Shown one piece after another: positions 1 through 7,550 of a DNA stretch of 46,640 bases (its first letter is position 1; each line of letters begins with the position of its first letter). The DNA is from Halopenitus malekzadehii (GTDB lineage: Archaea; Halobacteriota; Halobacteria; Halobacteriales; Haloferacaceae): NCBI RefSeq assembly GCF_900108505.1, contig NZ_FNWU01000011.1, forward strand, positions 1 through 46,640, read 5' to 3'. The notes under the pieces were generated by a model. It was not told the origin of the DNA and did not search any database. It worked only from the letters and a program-made list of their open reading frames with translations. The translations under genes and the position numbers were made by a program.

Positions 1-348
1 ATCACGCTCTTAGAGTACAAGGCCGAGTTGTACGGCTGTCACGTTGTGCAGGTTGAAGCGGCAGGAACGACCAGAGAGTGTGCGTCGTGCGGTGTGGAGA
101 CAGCCAAGCCCATTTGGGTTCGAGAACACTCCTGTCCAAGTTGTGGATTCGAGTGTGACCGTGACGCGAACGCAGCAATGAATGTGCTTCAACGCGGTTT
201 TTCTGAATTAGGGCTGGAATGGCCCGAAGACACGCCTGTGGAGACTGCGCTCCCTACGGACACTCATTCGGTGTCTGCAAAGCGCGTCATCGAAACAGGA
301 AGCCCCTGCCTCAAGGAGCCGACGAAGGCAGCGACTAGGCAGGGGTAG
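1..348 (+). CDS. tnpB: TnpB-family RNA-guided endonuclease, C-terminal part (truncated by window edge)
   Basis: The frame is open from base 1 and ends at TAG 346-348, leaving 115 residues; the start lies outside the window. The piece has the zinc ribbon of IS200/IS605 TnpB (CASCG, then about 20 residues on CPSCG). This is followed by DRDANAAMN, which carries the last acidic residue of the RuvC-like nuclease site. In the family, TnpB is a compact DNA nuclease guided by an RNA made from the element's right end. No TnpA transposase is visible here, so the element could be a TnpB-only type or its partner may lie upstream. Whether the whole gene is intact cannot be judged. Confidence 0.9.
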   Translation: MTLLEYKAELYGCHVVQVEAAGTTRECASCGVETAKPIWVREHSCPSCGFECDRDANAAMNVLQRGFSELGLEWPEDTPVETALPTDTHSVSAKRVIETGSPCLKEPTKAATRQG

Positions 349-352
349 TTCA
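290..352 (+). ncRNA. Candidate omega/reRNA scaffold at the tnpB 3' end
   Basis: In IS200/IS605 elements the guide RNA of TnpB comes from the tnpB 3' end and right end, and its last bases reach into flanking DNA as the guide. Here the 9-bp hairpin 303-311/337-345, with a smaller GCC/GGC stem in its loop, sits where such a scaffold would be. The flank from about 353 onward would then be the guide. This is by analogy only; no transcription evidence exists in the sequence. Confidence 0.35.
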
Positions 353-378
353 CGTGGTTACACTCGTGTTGCCTGAAC

Positions 379-386
379 TATATATG
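379..386 (+). promoter_or_regulatory. TATA box before the small ORF and the DoxX/dioxygenase operon
   Basis: TATATATG at 379-386 is centred about 27 bases before GTG 409. That is the usual spacing for a leaderless haloarchaeal transcript beginning near 409. It lies only about 30 bases beyond the insertion-sequence end and overlaps the right arm of a weak inverted repeat (AGTTCA 347-352, TGAACT 374-379). Confidence 0.5.
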
Positions 387-408
387 GGTTTGCAACCAAA
401 CTAGATAT

Positions 409-600
409 GTGATAAAACTACAGAACACAGCAGTCCTCGGAACCGATTCGCCCGACCACCCGGGATCGGACCCGGAACGATCCCCCAGCATCGACGACCG
501 CGGCGATCAGGTCGTCGCCGTCCGGCAGCCGTCGCCGACCACGGGCGTGACGGGGCGGACCGCGGGGATGAGTGATGGCCGGACGGAGATCGGCGCATAA
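409..600 (+). CDS. Possible small protein upstream of doxX (63 aa)
   Basis: A 63-codon frame starts at GTG 409, right where the TATA box at 379-386 predicts transcription to begin. It ends at TAA 598-600, overlapping the ATG of the DoxX gene by one base (TAATG), which suggests translational coupling. Third positions are G/C-rich as in the neighbouring genes. The product is rich in Pro, Asp, Arg and Ser, has no membrane segment and matches no family I recognise. It may equally be untranslated leader, so the call is tentative. Confidence 0.3.
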   Translation: MIKLQNTAVLGTDSPDHPGSDPERSPSIDDRGDQVVAVRQPSPTTGVTGRTAGMSDGRTEIGA

Positions 601-1076
601 TGGGGCCGATCACGTCGCCACAGTCGTCAGCAGGGATCGATTCGGGGTGGGGCCCGGTGTTCGTGCGCCTCGCACTCGGGATCCCGCTGCTCATCGCCGG
701 CGCCGGAAAGGTCCTGGCGATCGGTCCCAAGCCGATGGGCCTCTCGGGATTCGCCGGGTTTCTCGCGAGCCTCGGCGTTCCGTTCGCTCCGATCGGCGCG
801 TGGGGCGTCGGCCTCCTCGAACTCGTCGGCGGGGCCCTGTTGCTGGTCGGCCTGTTCGTTCGAGTCACGGCCGCACTCGTCGCCGTCGATATGCTCGTTG
901 CCACCGCTCTCGTCCATCTTCCCAACGGGTATCCCGCCGCAAGCAACGGCGTCGAGTTGACGCTTACGCTGAGCCTGATCGCGCTGGCGCTCGTCGTGAG
1001 CGGCCCCGGCGTGCTCTCGATCGAACGGGCACGGCTGAGTGGAGCCGATCGTCTCACGGACTCGGACCCACAATGA
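600..1076 (+). CDS. DoxX family membrane protein (CatD/MhqP-like)
   Basis: The 158-residue product has four hydrophobic segments at about residues 19-40, 60-84, 86-107 and 118-138, with the small-residue-rich first helix (LALGIPLLIAGAGKVL) typical of DoxX. The preceding small frame ends in TAATG at this start. The stop overlaps the next ATG (ATGA 1073-1076). DoxX proteins are small membrane proteins often paired with oxidoreductases. In Bacillus subtilis the catDE and mhq operons pair one with a ring-cleavage dioxygenase, the arrangement seen here. A role in handling catechols or quinones at the membrane is inference. Confidence 0.85.
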   Translation: MGPITSPQSSAGIDSGWGPVFVRLALGIPLLIAGAGKVLAIGPKPMGLSGFAGFLASLGVPFAPIGAWGVGLLELVGGALLLVGLFVRVTAALVAVDMLVATALVHLPNGYPAASNGVELTLTLSLIALALVVSGPGVLSIERARLSGADRLTDSDPQ

Positions 1077-1921
1077 ATCAGGACGTTTTCCCCCAGGGAA
1101 CACACATCGGCCGCACTGCACTCCGCGTCACGAACCTCGGCGAAGTAACCGACTTCTACCGGGACGTCGTCGGCCTGACCGTGCTCGAGGGATCCGACAC
1201 CCGGTCGGTTCTCGGGGTCGCGGATACTCCGCTGCTCGTCCTGGACGGCGATCCGACCGCACCCGACCGACACCAGTCGAGCGCTGGCCTCTACCACACG
1301 GCGTTCAGAGTGCCCTCGCGGGCGGCGCTCGGTGACGCGCTGTCCCGGATCCGGGACAACTGGCAACTCGGCGGCGCCTCGGACCACTGGGTCAGCGAGG
1401 CGCTGTACCTTACGGATCCGAACGGAAACGGGGTCGAGATCTATCGCGACTTCCCGCGGGAGGAGTGGCCGCACAACGACGACGGGAGCGTTCGGATCGG
1501 GACCGAACCGCTCGATCTCGACGCCGTCGATGCGGCGGCCACGGGAGCCACGCGGGCACCTCCCGAAACGGACATCGGACACATCCACCTCGAAGTCTCC
1601 TCGCTGGACGCGTTCAGGGACTTCTACATCGACACCCTTGGGTTCGAGGTCCAAACGGCCGCGCCCGCGGCGTCGTTCGTGTCCGCCAGCGGGTATCACC
1701 ACCATATCGGTGCCAACACCTGGCACCGCCGAACGGACCCGATCGCCGGACGCGGGCTCTCGTGGTTCGAGATCGTCGTTCCGGACGGGGACGCACTCGC
1801 CGCCGTCCGCTCGCGGATCGAGGACCGCGGGAGCCAGGTCACCGAGACGGACGACGGGCTCGTCGTCGCCGATCCCGACGCGATCGAGGTCCGAATCCGG
1901 GCCGATCCGTCGACGCGCTAG
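1073..1921 (+). CDS. CatE-like extradiol (catechol-2,3) dioxygenase, two VOC domains
   Basis: The start ATG 1073 overlaps the DoxX stop. The frame is open further upstream, but that part reads as Arg-rich out-of-frame sequence. The product has 282 residues in two vicinal-oxygen-chelate halves. The C-terminal half keeps the expected metal ligands: His in GHIHLEV (170/172), His in the 209-211 cluster before IGANTW, and Glu272 in IEVRI. The N-terminal half has His75 and Glu122 (GVEIYRD), but its first ligand position reads GRTALRV instead of His, so the iron site is probably in the C-terminal half as in CatE. Ring cleavage of catechol-type compounds is the family role; the substrate is unknown. 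Confidence 0.82.
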   Translation: MNQDVFPQGTHIGRTALRVTNLGEVTDFYRDVVGLTVLEGSDTRSVLGVADTPLLVLDGDPTAPDRHQSSAGLYHTAFRVPSRAALGDALSRIRDNWQLGGASDHWVSEALYLTDPNGNGVEIYRDFPREEWPHNDDGSVRIGTEPLDLDAVDAAATGATRAPPETDIGHIHLEVSSLDAFRDFYIDTLGFEVQTAAPAASFVSASGYHHHIGANTWHRRTDPIAGRGLSWFEIVVPDGDALAAVRSRIEDRGSQVTETDDGLVVADPDAIEVRIRADPSTR

Positions 1922-1927
1922 GAACGA

Positions 1928-2212
1928 TCACGTCGTGAACAGATCCGTCTCGGACGGGGCCTCGAAGAGCCCAAACCTGACGCCGGCGTCCAGCCAGCCG
2001 TAGCCGTAGGAGTACGACGCCAGCGCGTTGACCGGATCGTCGTCGGCCCGAAAGTGGCGGCCGTCGCGGAGATACGACTCGGCCATCTCCCGGCACTCAG
2101 CTGCCGCCTGTCCAAGCGGGGTGTCGGCGGGGGCGACCGTCTCGGCCTCCGCGAGCGCGTCCGCGAGCATCCGCTCGTAGCGATCCGTCTTCTCCACGAG
2201 GTCGGCCGTCAT
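1928..2212 (-). CDS. DUF357 family protein
   Basis: The 94-residue product starting MTADLVEKTDRYERML matches the small helical archaeal DUF357 family in length and in its C-terminal pattern (DDPVNALASYSYGYGWLDAG). The frame is open 26 codons further upstream, but that part is Pro/Gly/Arg-rich and the family starts here, so ATG at 2212 is preferred. A weak TATA-like CTTTGTGG lies about 27 bases upstream. The family has no established function. It is last in the minus-strand run that includes the surface-protein genes, but a 90-bp gap before it suggests its own promoter. Confidence 0.8.
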   Translation of the reverse strand: MTADLVEKTDRYERMLADALAEAETVAPADTPLGQAAAECREMAESYLRDGRHFRADDDPVNALASYSYGYGWLDAGVRFGLFEAPSETDLFTT

Positions 2213-2302
2213 ATCCACCGATCGACGACCGCCCCACAAAGGGCTGCCGTCCGGCTCTGGACGAGCGACCGTCGACCCGGACGGAGCCATCGGCCAGCCG
2301 CG

Positions 2303-3061
2303 TCAGCCGCCGTCGGAGACGACGACGTCGTCGACGGCGACCGCGTCGCCCCGCCGGGATCGAACCCTGAGGGCGGCGATCGTGTCGATCGGGGACCCGA
2401 ACGACTGCGTCATCCGGATGAGCTCGCTGTCCCCCACGTCGGCGAGGGCGGCGTCGAACTGCCCGGCGGCGAAATCGACGCTCTCGAAGGACAGCTTGTA
2501 CCACCGCCCCGGCTGCACGGTTCCCGACAACAGGTCGCTTGCGCCCCCGGACTCGGAGTCGGTCTCGGGGTTCACCACGACCTCCAGCCCGTTGTTCCCC
2601 GTTTGCACCTCCGCGCCGAAGCCGAGGGCGCCGGCGGGATCCCGAAACTCGAACCGGACGCTCGTCACCTCGGACGGGACCCGCCACCACAGCGAGTAGG
2701 TGTCGACCGTCGTCTCCGGGATCGCGAGTTCGATGCGGCGGGCCTCGGCGGGCAGAAAGACCGCGCCAGCCCCTCGTGCCGCATCATCGATCGACTCCAA
2801 GGCATCGACGTCGCCGCTCCAGTCGCCCGGTCCGTCGTCGAAGTCCGCGGCGAACTCGCGTGTGGGGACCGAGGGAGTGTCGACCGCGGCTGCCGGCGTG
2901 TCGCTTCCGCCGGCAGTCGCCTCGGACGATCCCTCCTCGACCCCGACGCCGACCTCTTCGCGGACCTCCTCGAACGACGTACAGCCGGCTAGTCCCGCGG
3001 ACGCGGCCGTGGCGCCCGCGAGGAGCAGTCGTCGTCGTGTGGGCCGATCGGGGTTACTCAT
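2303..3061 (-). CDS. Tat-exported lipoprotein with a lectin/glucanase-like fold
   Basis: The N-terminus has twin arginines (RRRLLLAGATAAS) followed by a lipobox LAGC with Cys27, the haloarchaeal Tat-lipoprotein signature. The mature protein would be anchored outside the membrane. A Glu/Ser/Thr-rich linker to about residue 65 leads to a domain with FDDGPGDWSG and alternating hydrophobic strands ending VDDVVVSDG. This resembles concanavalin/LamG-like beta-sandwich domains, though the family is not certain. It starts 13 bases after the stop of the Ig-like surface protein and is very likely co-transcribed with it. The partner or ligand is unknown. Confidence 0.72.
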   Translation of the reverse strand: MSNPDRPTRRRLLLAGATAASAGLAGCTSFEEVREEVGVGVEEGSSEATAGGSDTPAAAVDTPSVPTREFAADFDDGPGDWSGDVDALESIDDAARGAGAVFLPAEARRIELAIPETTVDTYSLWWRVPSEVTSVRFEFRDPAGALGFGAEVQTGNNGLEVVVNPETDSESGGASDLLSGTVQPGRWYKLSFESVDFAAGQFDAALADVGDSELIRMTQSFGSPIDTIAALRVRSRRGDAVAVDDVVVSDGG

Positions 3062-3074
3062 TCGTGACCCCCGA

Positions 3075-4706
3075 TCACTCGGCTCCGCGGAGGCGGGCGC
3101 CGATCAGGAGGAACGCCAACAGTGCGGTCACGACCGAGAAGCCGGGAATGGACCCGGACGTCTCGTTCCCGCCGCCGTTCGAGCCGGAGTCGTCCGCGTC
3201 GTTCGATCCCGACCCGCTCGCGTCCTCGGTGGTCTCGCCGCCGCTCGACCCATCGGTGTCGCCGGTATCGTCACCGGCGTTCGAACTTCCGTCGCCATCA
3301 TCGCTCCCGCCGTCGTCCGAATCGGCGTCGAACGAGCCCGGCGTCTCCGCGGTCACCTGCGTCGACGACCCGTCGGTATCGTCCGTCGAGCCATCGTCGG
3401 CGCCGCTCGTCGACGCCCCGCCGCCGCTTACGGTGATCGTCTCCTCGTGCTGATCACCCTGTGAGTCGGTGACGATGACGCGAACGAGCGTCTCGCCGTC
3501 CGCGGCCGCAAGCTGGTGGTCGAGATCGACGCGGCTCGTCGTCTCGTCGCCGCCGTAGGCGCGCACGATGTCGATTATCTCGTCCGTCTCGGGGTTCACC
3601 GACTCGATCGTCACGCTGTCGATCTCTCCGCGATCGACGCGTCCGACCACGGACACGTCCCCGTTCTCGACGGTCGTCCGCTCCTGGTCGAAGGTGACGG
3701 CCGGATCGATGTCGCGGTCGTACACGATGGTGTAGTCACGTTCGATCGTGTTTCCTGCCGCATCGACCGCCGTGATGGTGATGTCGTTTTCACCCTCGTT
3801 GAGCGAGACGACCGTGTTAACCTCCGTGGAGAGCCGATCGCGGTTCGGCTCGGCGTGCGTCGACTGGAGCACTTGCGTCGTCGATCCGGTCGGTCCCTCG
3901 AGCTCGACGCGGTCGAGCTTCACGTTGTCGGTGACGGTTCCCTGGACGCGAACCTCGTCGGTTCCGGTTCGTTCCGGAACCGTGAGGTCCATCGTCGGTT
4001 GTTCGGTGTCGTCGACGTAGAGGACGAACTCGTGGACGCGGGTGTTCCCCGTCTCGTCGGTGTAGGTCGCCGTGATCTGGTTCTCGCCGTCTCCGAGGAA
4101 CAGCTCCTGTGAGAAGGATCCACCGGGGTTCGATATCTCGTACGACTCCCGAGTCGTCTCACGTTGGCTTGCAAAGATGTAGTCGTGGCGGCGTTCGATC
4201 ACGATCGACTCGACGCCGAACTCGTCCACGATGTCCGCGGCGAGCGTCACTTGCGCGTCACCGACCGTCGTGCTTTCCGGCGGCGACGACAGATCGGGCG
4301 TCGAGAACGGCGACGTATATCGGAGATACGGGCTGGTGCTGTCCTTGTGTACGGTCGCCTCGTACGTCGAGGTGCCGCCGGCGTTCGTGATTATTTCGAG
4401 CGTGTTCTCCCCGTCGTCCATCTCGACGTCGAGCGTCCGTGAGAACGACTCCGATCCCGGCTCGAAGCTTTCCCGGATGTCCCCGTTGACGCGGACCTCG
4501 ACGAGGTCGATCGCCGTGTCGGCCTCGATCGAGACGTCGAGGGTCGGGTGTCCGTCGACCCGAACCGTATCGCCCGCCGCCAGTTCCGTCCCGTCGACGC
4601 TGACGGAGGTGTTCTGTACGTCACCAACCACCACTCCAGCCATCCCCGCGATGGCTATCGCGATGACGATCCCCCAGATCGCCCCACGAACCGAACGTCG
4701 TGTCAT
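3075..4706 (-). CDS. Secreted Ig-like repeat surface protein with PGF-CTERM anchor
   Basis: The 543-residue product has a Sec-type signal (about residues 8-30) and roughly four beta-sandwich repeats, each ending in a similar turn such as ENTLEIITNAGG, ENQITATYTDETGN, ENDITITAVDAAGN and ETLVRVIVTDSQGD. A Ser/Thr/Asp/Gly-rich stalk of about 110 residues follows, then PGFSVVTALLAFLLIGARLR at the C-terminus. That tail is a PGF-CTERM signal, which archaeosortase A processes in haloarchaea to lipid-anchor surface proteins. The start ATG 4706 has a TTAAG box about 27 bases upstream, fitting a leaderless transcript. A role in the cell envelope or adhesion is inference from architecture. Confidence 0.85.
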   Translation of the reverse strand: MTRRSVRGAIWGIVIAIAIAGMAGVVVGDVQNTSVSVDGTELAAGDTVRVDGHPTLDVSIEADTAIDLVEVRVNGDIRESFEPGSESFSRTLDVEMDDGENTLEIITNAGGTSTYEATVHKDSTSPYLRYTSPFSTPDLSSPPESTTVGDAQVTLAADIVDEFGVESIVIERRHDYIFASQRETTRESYEISNPGGSFSQELFLGDGENQITATYTDETGNTRVHEFVLYVDDTEQPTMDLTVPERTGTDEVRVQGTVTDNVKLDRVELEGPTGSTTQVLQSTHAEPNRDRLSTEVNTVVSLNEGENDITITAVDAAGNTIERDYTIVYDRDIDPAVTFDQERTTVENGDVSVVGRVDRGEIDSVTIESVNPETDEIIDIVRAYGGDETTSRVDLDHQLAAADGETLVRVIVTDSQGDQHEETITVSGGGASTSGADDGSTDDTDGSSTQVTAETPGSFDADSDDGGSDDGDGSSNAGDDTGDTDGSSGGETTEDASGSGSNDADDSGSNGGGNETSGSIPGFSVVTALLAFLLIGARLRGAE

Positions 4707-4792
4707 ACGACGATATGACGGATCGGAGCACTTAACGCTTCGTGGTCGCCGGAGCGGTGGACGACCACGCGAACCACGCCCGATCGGCGGGT

Positions 4793-5440
4793 TCAACAGA
4801 CGGGCTTCGGGTCGACGCCGAGCGACTCCAACGTCTCCACGTGTTCCTCGTAGGCGACGGCGACGACGTCGGCGGCCGCCTCGGTCGCGACCTCCCAGTC
4901 GGCCTGGTCCGTGCAGATGGCCGCAAGGAGATCGAGCGCGCGCTTGCGTTGCCCCTCGAGATCGCCGCGAAGCTCTCGGAAGACGCCCGCAGTCTGCGGG
5001 TCCGCGTCCCCAACGAAGTACCCGACGTACTGGGACTTCGACTCGTCGGCGACCAGGATCCGGCCGAGCAGCGCGCCCGCCCGCTCGACCGTTCCGTCGA
5101 TCGACCGGAGATGGGTCGGGATCGCGAGATCGTCGGTGTCCTCCTCGTTCCACCTCTCCTCGGCGTCCCCGTCGAGCTCCTCGCGGACGCGCTCGGCGTG
5201 CACCCGCTCGTCCGCGGCGATCGACTCGAAGACCTCACGGGCGTCCTCATCGGGCTCGTCCGCGGCCCACGCCGCGAACGTTTCGGCTGCAGCCAGCTCC
5301 GCGACCGCGGCCGCCTCGAGGACGCGATCGGCCTCGAGTTCGCCCTCGGTGGCGGCGTACAGTGCCTTCGAGGAGCCGAGCCTGGAGAGTTCGGTCGCGA
5401 GGTCGGACTGGACGGTCTCGAGCACGTCATCGGGAGCCAT
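4793..5440 (-). CDS. Ferritin-like / rubrerythrin-type helical protein
   Basis: The 215-residue product is almost all helical, with Glu-rich helices at about residues 25-60 (AAAVAELAAAETFAAWA) and 65-95 containing DERVHAERV, an ExxH-type arrangement of ferritin-like proteins. Two more helices follow (QYVGYFVGDADPQ and the Ala-rich C-terminal helix with EEHVETL). Such four-helix bundles often bind two metal ions, but not every ligand can be assigned here, so it may be a degenerate member. TTAAG about 28 bases before the start suggests its own leaderless promoter, separate from the rhodanese gene upstream. Confidence 0.62.
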   Translation of the reverse strand: MAPDDVLETVQSDLATELSRLGSSKALYAATEGELEADRVLEAAAVAELAAAETFAAWAADEPDEDAREVFESIAADERVHAERVREELDGDAEERWNEEDTDDLAIPTHLRSIDGTVERAGALLGRILVADESKSQYVGYFVGDADPQTAGVFRELRGDLEGQRKRALDLLAAICTDQADWEVATEAAADVVAVAYEEHVETLESLGVDPKPVC

Positions 5441-5518
5441 ACGAAAAACACGGGCCGGGAGCGACTTAACGTGTATCGTTAGTGTCCTTGCTCGCCGTCG
5501 CTCTCACGCGTCGACCTC

Positions 5519-6385
5519 TCACGCGCCGTCGCCGGTCTCGATCGGCGCGTCGACGAGGTTGCCCCACTCGGTCCAGGAACCGTCGTAGTTGACGGTGTCC
5601 TCGTAGCCGAGCAGCTCGTGGAGCGCGAACCACGCGACCGAGGAGCGCTCGCCGATGCGGCAGTAGGCGATGGTCGTCTCGCCACCGTCGATGTCCTCGG
5701 CGGCGTACAGATCCTCGAGCTCATCGCGGGTCTTGAACGTGCCGTCGTCGTTCGTCACTGCCGCCCACGAGATGTTCTTCGCGCCGGGGACGTGGCCGCC
5801 ACGCTGGGCTGTCTCCTGGAGTCCCGGGGGCGCGAGGATCTCGCCGCTGTACTCCTCGGGCGAGCGGACGTCGACGAGCGGGATCCCGCGGTCGATCGCC
5901 TTCTCGACGTCGTCGCGGTACGCCCGGATCGTCTCGTAGGGACCGCCGGCCTCGTAGTCCGCCTCGGGGAAGGAGGGAACCTCGTCCGTCGTCGGATAGT
6001 CGTTCTCGACCCAGTACTCGCGGCCGCCGTCGAGTAGCTTGACGTCGTCGTGGCCCCAGTACTTGAACTGCCAGTAGGCGTAGGCGGCGAACCAGTTCGA
6101 GTTGTCGCCGTAGAGGACGACCGTGGAGTCGTCGCCGATCCCGTGGGCGGAAAGCAGCGCCTCGAAGTCCTCCTTCTCGAGGATGTCGCGCTGCGTCTGA
6201 TCCTGGAGCTGGCTCTCCCAGTTGAAGCCGATCGCTCCGGGGGCGTGCGCCTCGTCGTAAGCCTCGGTGTCGACGTCGACCTCGACGAGCCGAAGATCCG
6301 CGTCATCGCTCTCGAACTCGTCCAGCCGAGCCTCCACCCAGTCGGCGGAGACGAGCACGTCGTTCGCGTAATCTGAGTCTCCCAT
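5519..6385 (-). CDS. tssA: Two-domain rhodanese, thiosulfate sulfurtransferase
   Basis: The 288-residue product has two rhodanese domains. The N-terminal one has Asp where the catalytic Cys would be (LYGDNSNWFAAY). The C-terminal one carries the active loop CRIGERSS with Cys242, which would hold the persulfide. This is the usual layout of sulfurtransferases that move sulfur from thiosulfate to cyanide or thiols. The ATG at 6385 is chosen because TTATAC lies 28 bases upstream; an in-frame upstream extension reaches 6436. It is divergent from a second rhodanese at 6617, separated by 231 bases. Confidence 0.88.
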   Translation of the reverse strand: MGDSDYANDVLVSADWVEARLDEFESDDADLRLVEVDVDTEAYDEAHAPGAIGFNWESQLQDQTQRDILEKEDFEALLSAHGIGDDSTVVLYGDNSNWFAAYAYWQFKYWGHDDVKLLDGGREYWVENDYPTTDEVPSFPEADYEAGGPYETIRAYRDDVEKAIDRGIPLVDVRSPEEYSGEILAPPGLQETAQRGGHVPGAKNISWAAVTNDDGTFKTRDELEDLYAAEDIDGGETTIAYCRIGERSSVAWFALHELLGYEDTVNYDGSWTEWGNLVDAPIETGDGA

Positions 6386-6616
6386 AGCGCCCGATCCTAC
6401 GGGCTCTTCGTATAAGGCACCCAACACCACGGACATACCCGCCTCTCGTTCGATTCAGAGGCAATATTAGCCGACTCGTGGATGGCACAGACGGATCGGC
6501 GGTGAAATGATGACTCATACCACGGTGTCTCCCGCAATAATTGCCGGTGATCCGAAGGATCGGCGGGATCGCGACGAGCCCACGGAGTCAACTATCCGGA
6601 GGGAGAAAGACGGCCA
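6386..6616. promoter_or_regulatory. Divergent promoter region between two rhodanese genes
   Basis: For the minus gene, CCTTATACG at 6410-6418 sits 28 bases before its ATG. For the plus gene, CTATCC at 6592-6597 sits about 23 bases before ATG 6617, and a GGAGGGAG run at 6598-6605 could act as a ribosome binding site. Two similar 11-mers, GCAATATTAGC (6461-6471) and the near-perfect palindrome GCAATAATTGC (6534-6544), are possible regulator sites. Confidence 0.45.
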
Positions 6617-7459
6617 ATGACCGAGAAGTCGGAGATGTCTGGATCCGATGGCGGTACTGACGGCGCCGAGATCGTCGTTTCGGCCGCGTGGCTCGCCGAT
6701 CGCCTCAAGGAGCCGACCGTCCGCGTCGTCGACGTCCGCGACGCCTGGGAGTACGACGCGATGGGCCACGTACCCGGTGCCGTCAACGTGCCGTTCGATG
6801 CGTTCCGCGACCGCGAGGGGCCGGACCTCGGCACGCTCCCCGGTGCAGCGGCGTTCACGGACCTCCTCGGCGACGCCGGGATCGCTCGCTCTGACACGAT
6901 CGTCGCCTACGACGACACGAACGGCGTCTTCGCGGCGCGGTTTCTCGTGACCGCCCTCGTCTACGGTTTCGAGGACGTGCATCTGCTGAACGGTGACTTC
7001 AGTGCGTGGAAGCACGACCATCCGGTCGACGGTGACCCCGTCGAACGCGATCCCGTCACGGTCGAACCGCGTCGTGTCGACGGCCCCGAGTCACCGATCC
7101 TCGAACACGACGCGGTGGTCGAGCTGCTCGAGTCTCCGGCGGCGGACGTCGTCTTCCTCGACACTCGAGACGCCGAGGAGTACGCGGCTGGGCATCTCCC
7201 GGGCGCCGTCCGGTTCGACTGGACGGAGGCGGTCGATCCCGACACCCGGGGGTTCCGTTCGCCGGACGTCCTCCGGAAGCGGTTCGCCGAGCGTGGGATC
7301 ACGCCGGACCGGCCCGTCGTGCTCTACTGTAACACCGCCCGGCGGCTCTCACACACCTACGTCGCGCTCCGGTGGATCGGCGTCGACGACGTCCACATCT
7401 ACGAGGGCAGCCTGACCGAATGGCGTGATCACGGTCGCGATCTCGTCGCCGAGGAGTGA
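6617..7459 (+). CDS. tssB: Second two-domain rhodanese / 3-mercaptopyruvate-type sulfurtransferase
   Basis: The 280-residue product again has two rhodanese domains. The inactive N-terminal half has Asp at the catalytic position (AYDDTNGVFAARF). The C-terminal half has the loop CNTARRLSHTYVAL with Cys238. The CNTARR loop differs from the CRIGER loop of the divergent neighbour and is longer on the Arg side, so the two enzymes probably prefer different donors. The acidic start MTEKSEMSGSDGG looks like a natural N-terminus. It is followed after 91 bases by thioredoxin reductase, which could help reduce persulfide products, an inferred link. Confidence 0.86.
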   Translation: MTEKSEMSGSDGGTDGAEIVVSAAWLADRLKEPTVRVVDVRDAWEYDAMGHVPGAVNVPFDAFRDREGPDLGTLPGAAAFTDLLGDAGIARSDTIVAYDDTNGVFAARFLVTALVYGFEDVHLLNGDFSAWKHDHPVDGDPVERDPVTVEPRRVDGPESPILEHDAVVELLESPAADVVFLDTRDAEEYAAGHLPGAVRFDWTEAVDPDTRGFRSPDVLRKRFAERGITPDRPVVLYCNTARRLSHTYVALRWIGVDDVHIYEGSLTEWRDHGRDLVAEE

Positions 7460-7550
7460 TCCCGGAACGGATGCCATCTGCACCGGGACTGGCCCGGCCG
7501 CCGCACCCGACAGCGCAACCTACATACGCCACGATCGCCAACGATCCGGT

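Larger units (their letters stand above)
1..352 (+). mobile_element. Right end of an IS200/IS605-type insertion sequence (partial)
   Basis: The tnpB 3' end is followed at once by a subterminal hairpin: CCCCTGCCT at 303-311 pairs perfectly with AGGCAGGGG at 337-345, directly before the stop codon. Subterminal hairpins overlapping the tnpB end are typical of this family. The exact outer boundary is not visible because the left end is missing and these elements make no target duplication; 352 is a guess from the GTAGTTCAC motif after the hairpin. Confidence 0.6.

Noticed and set aside
401-1726. Long minus-strand open frame (441 codons) opposite the DoxX and dioxygenase genes
   Set aside because: It is Arg/Pro-rich and lies entirely opposite two genes with clear family motifs; long antisense frames are common in GC-rich DNA.
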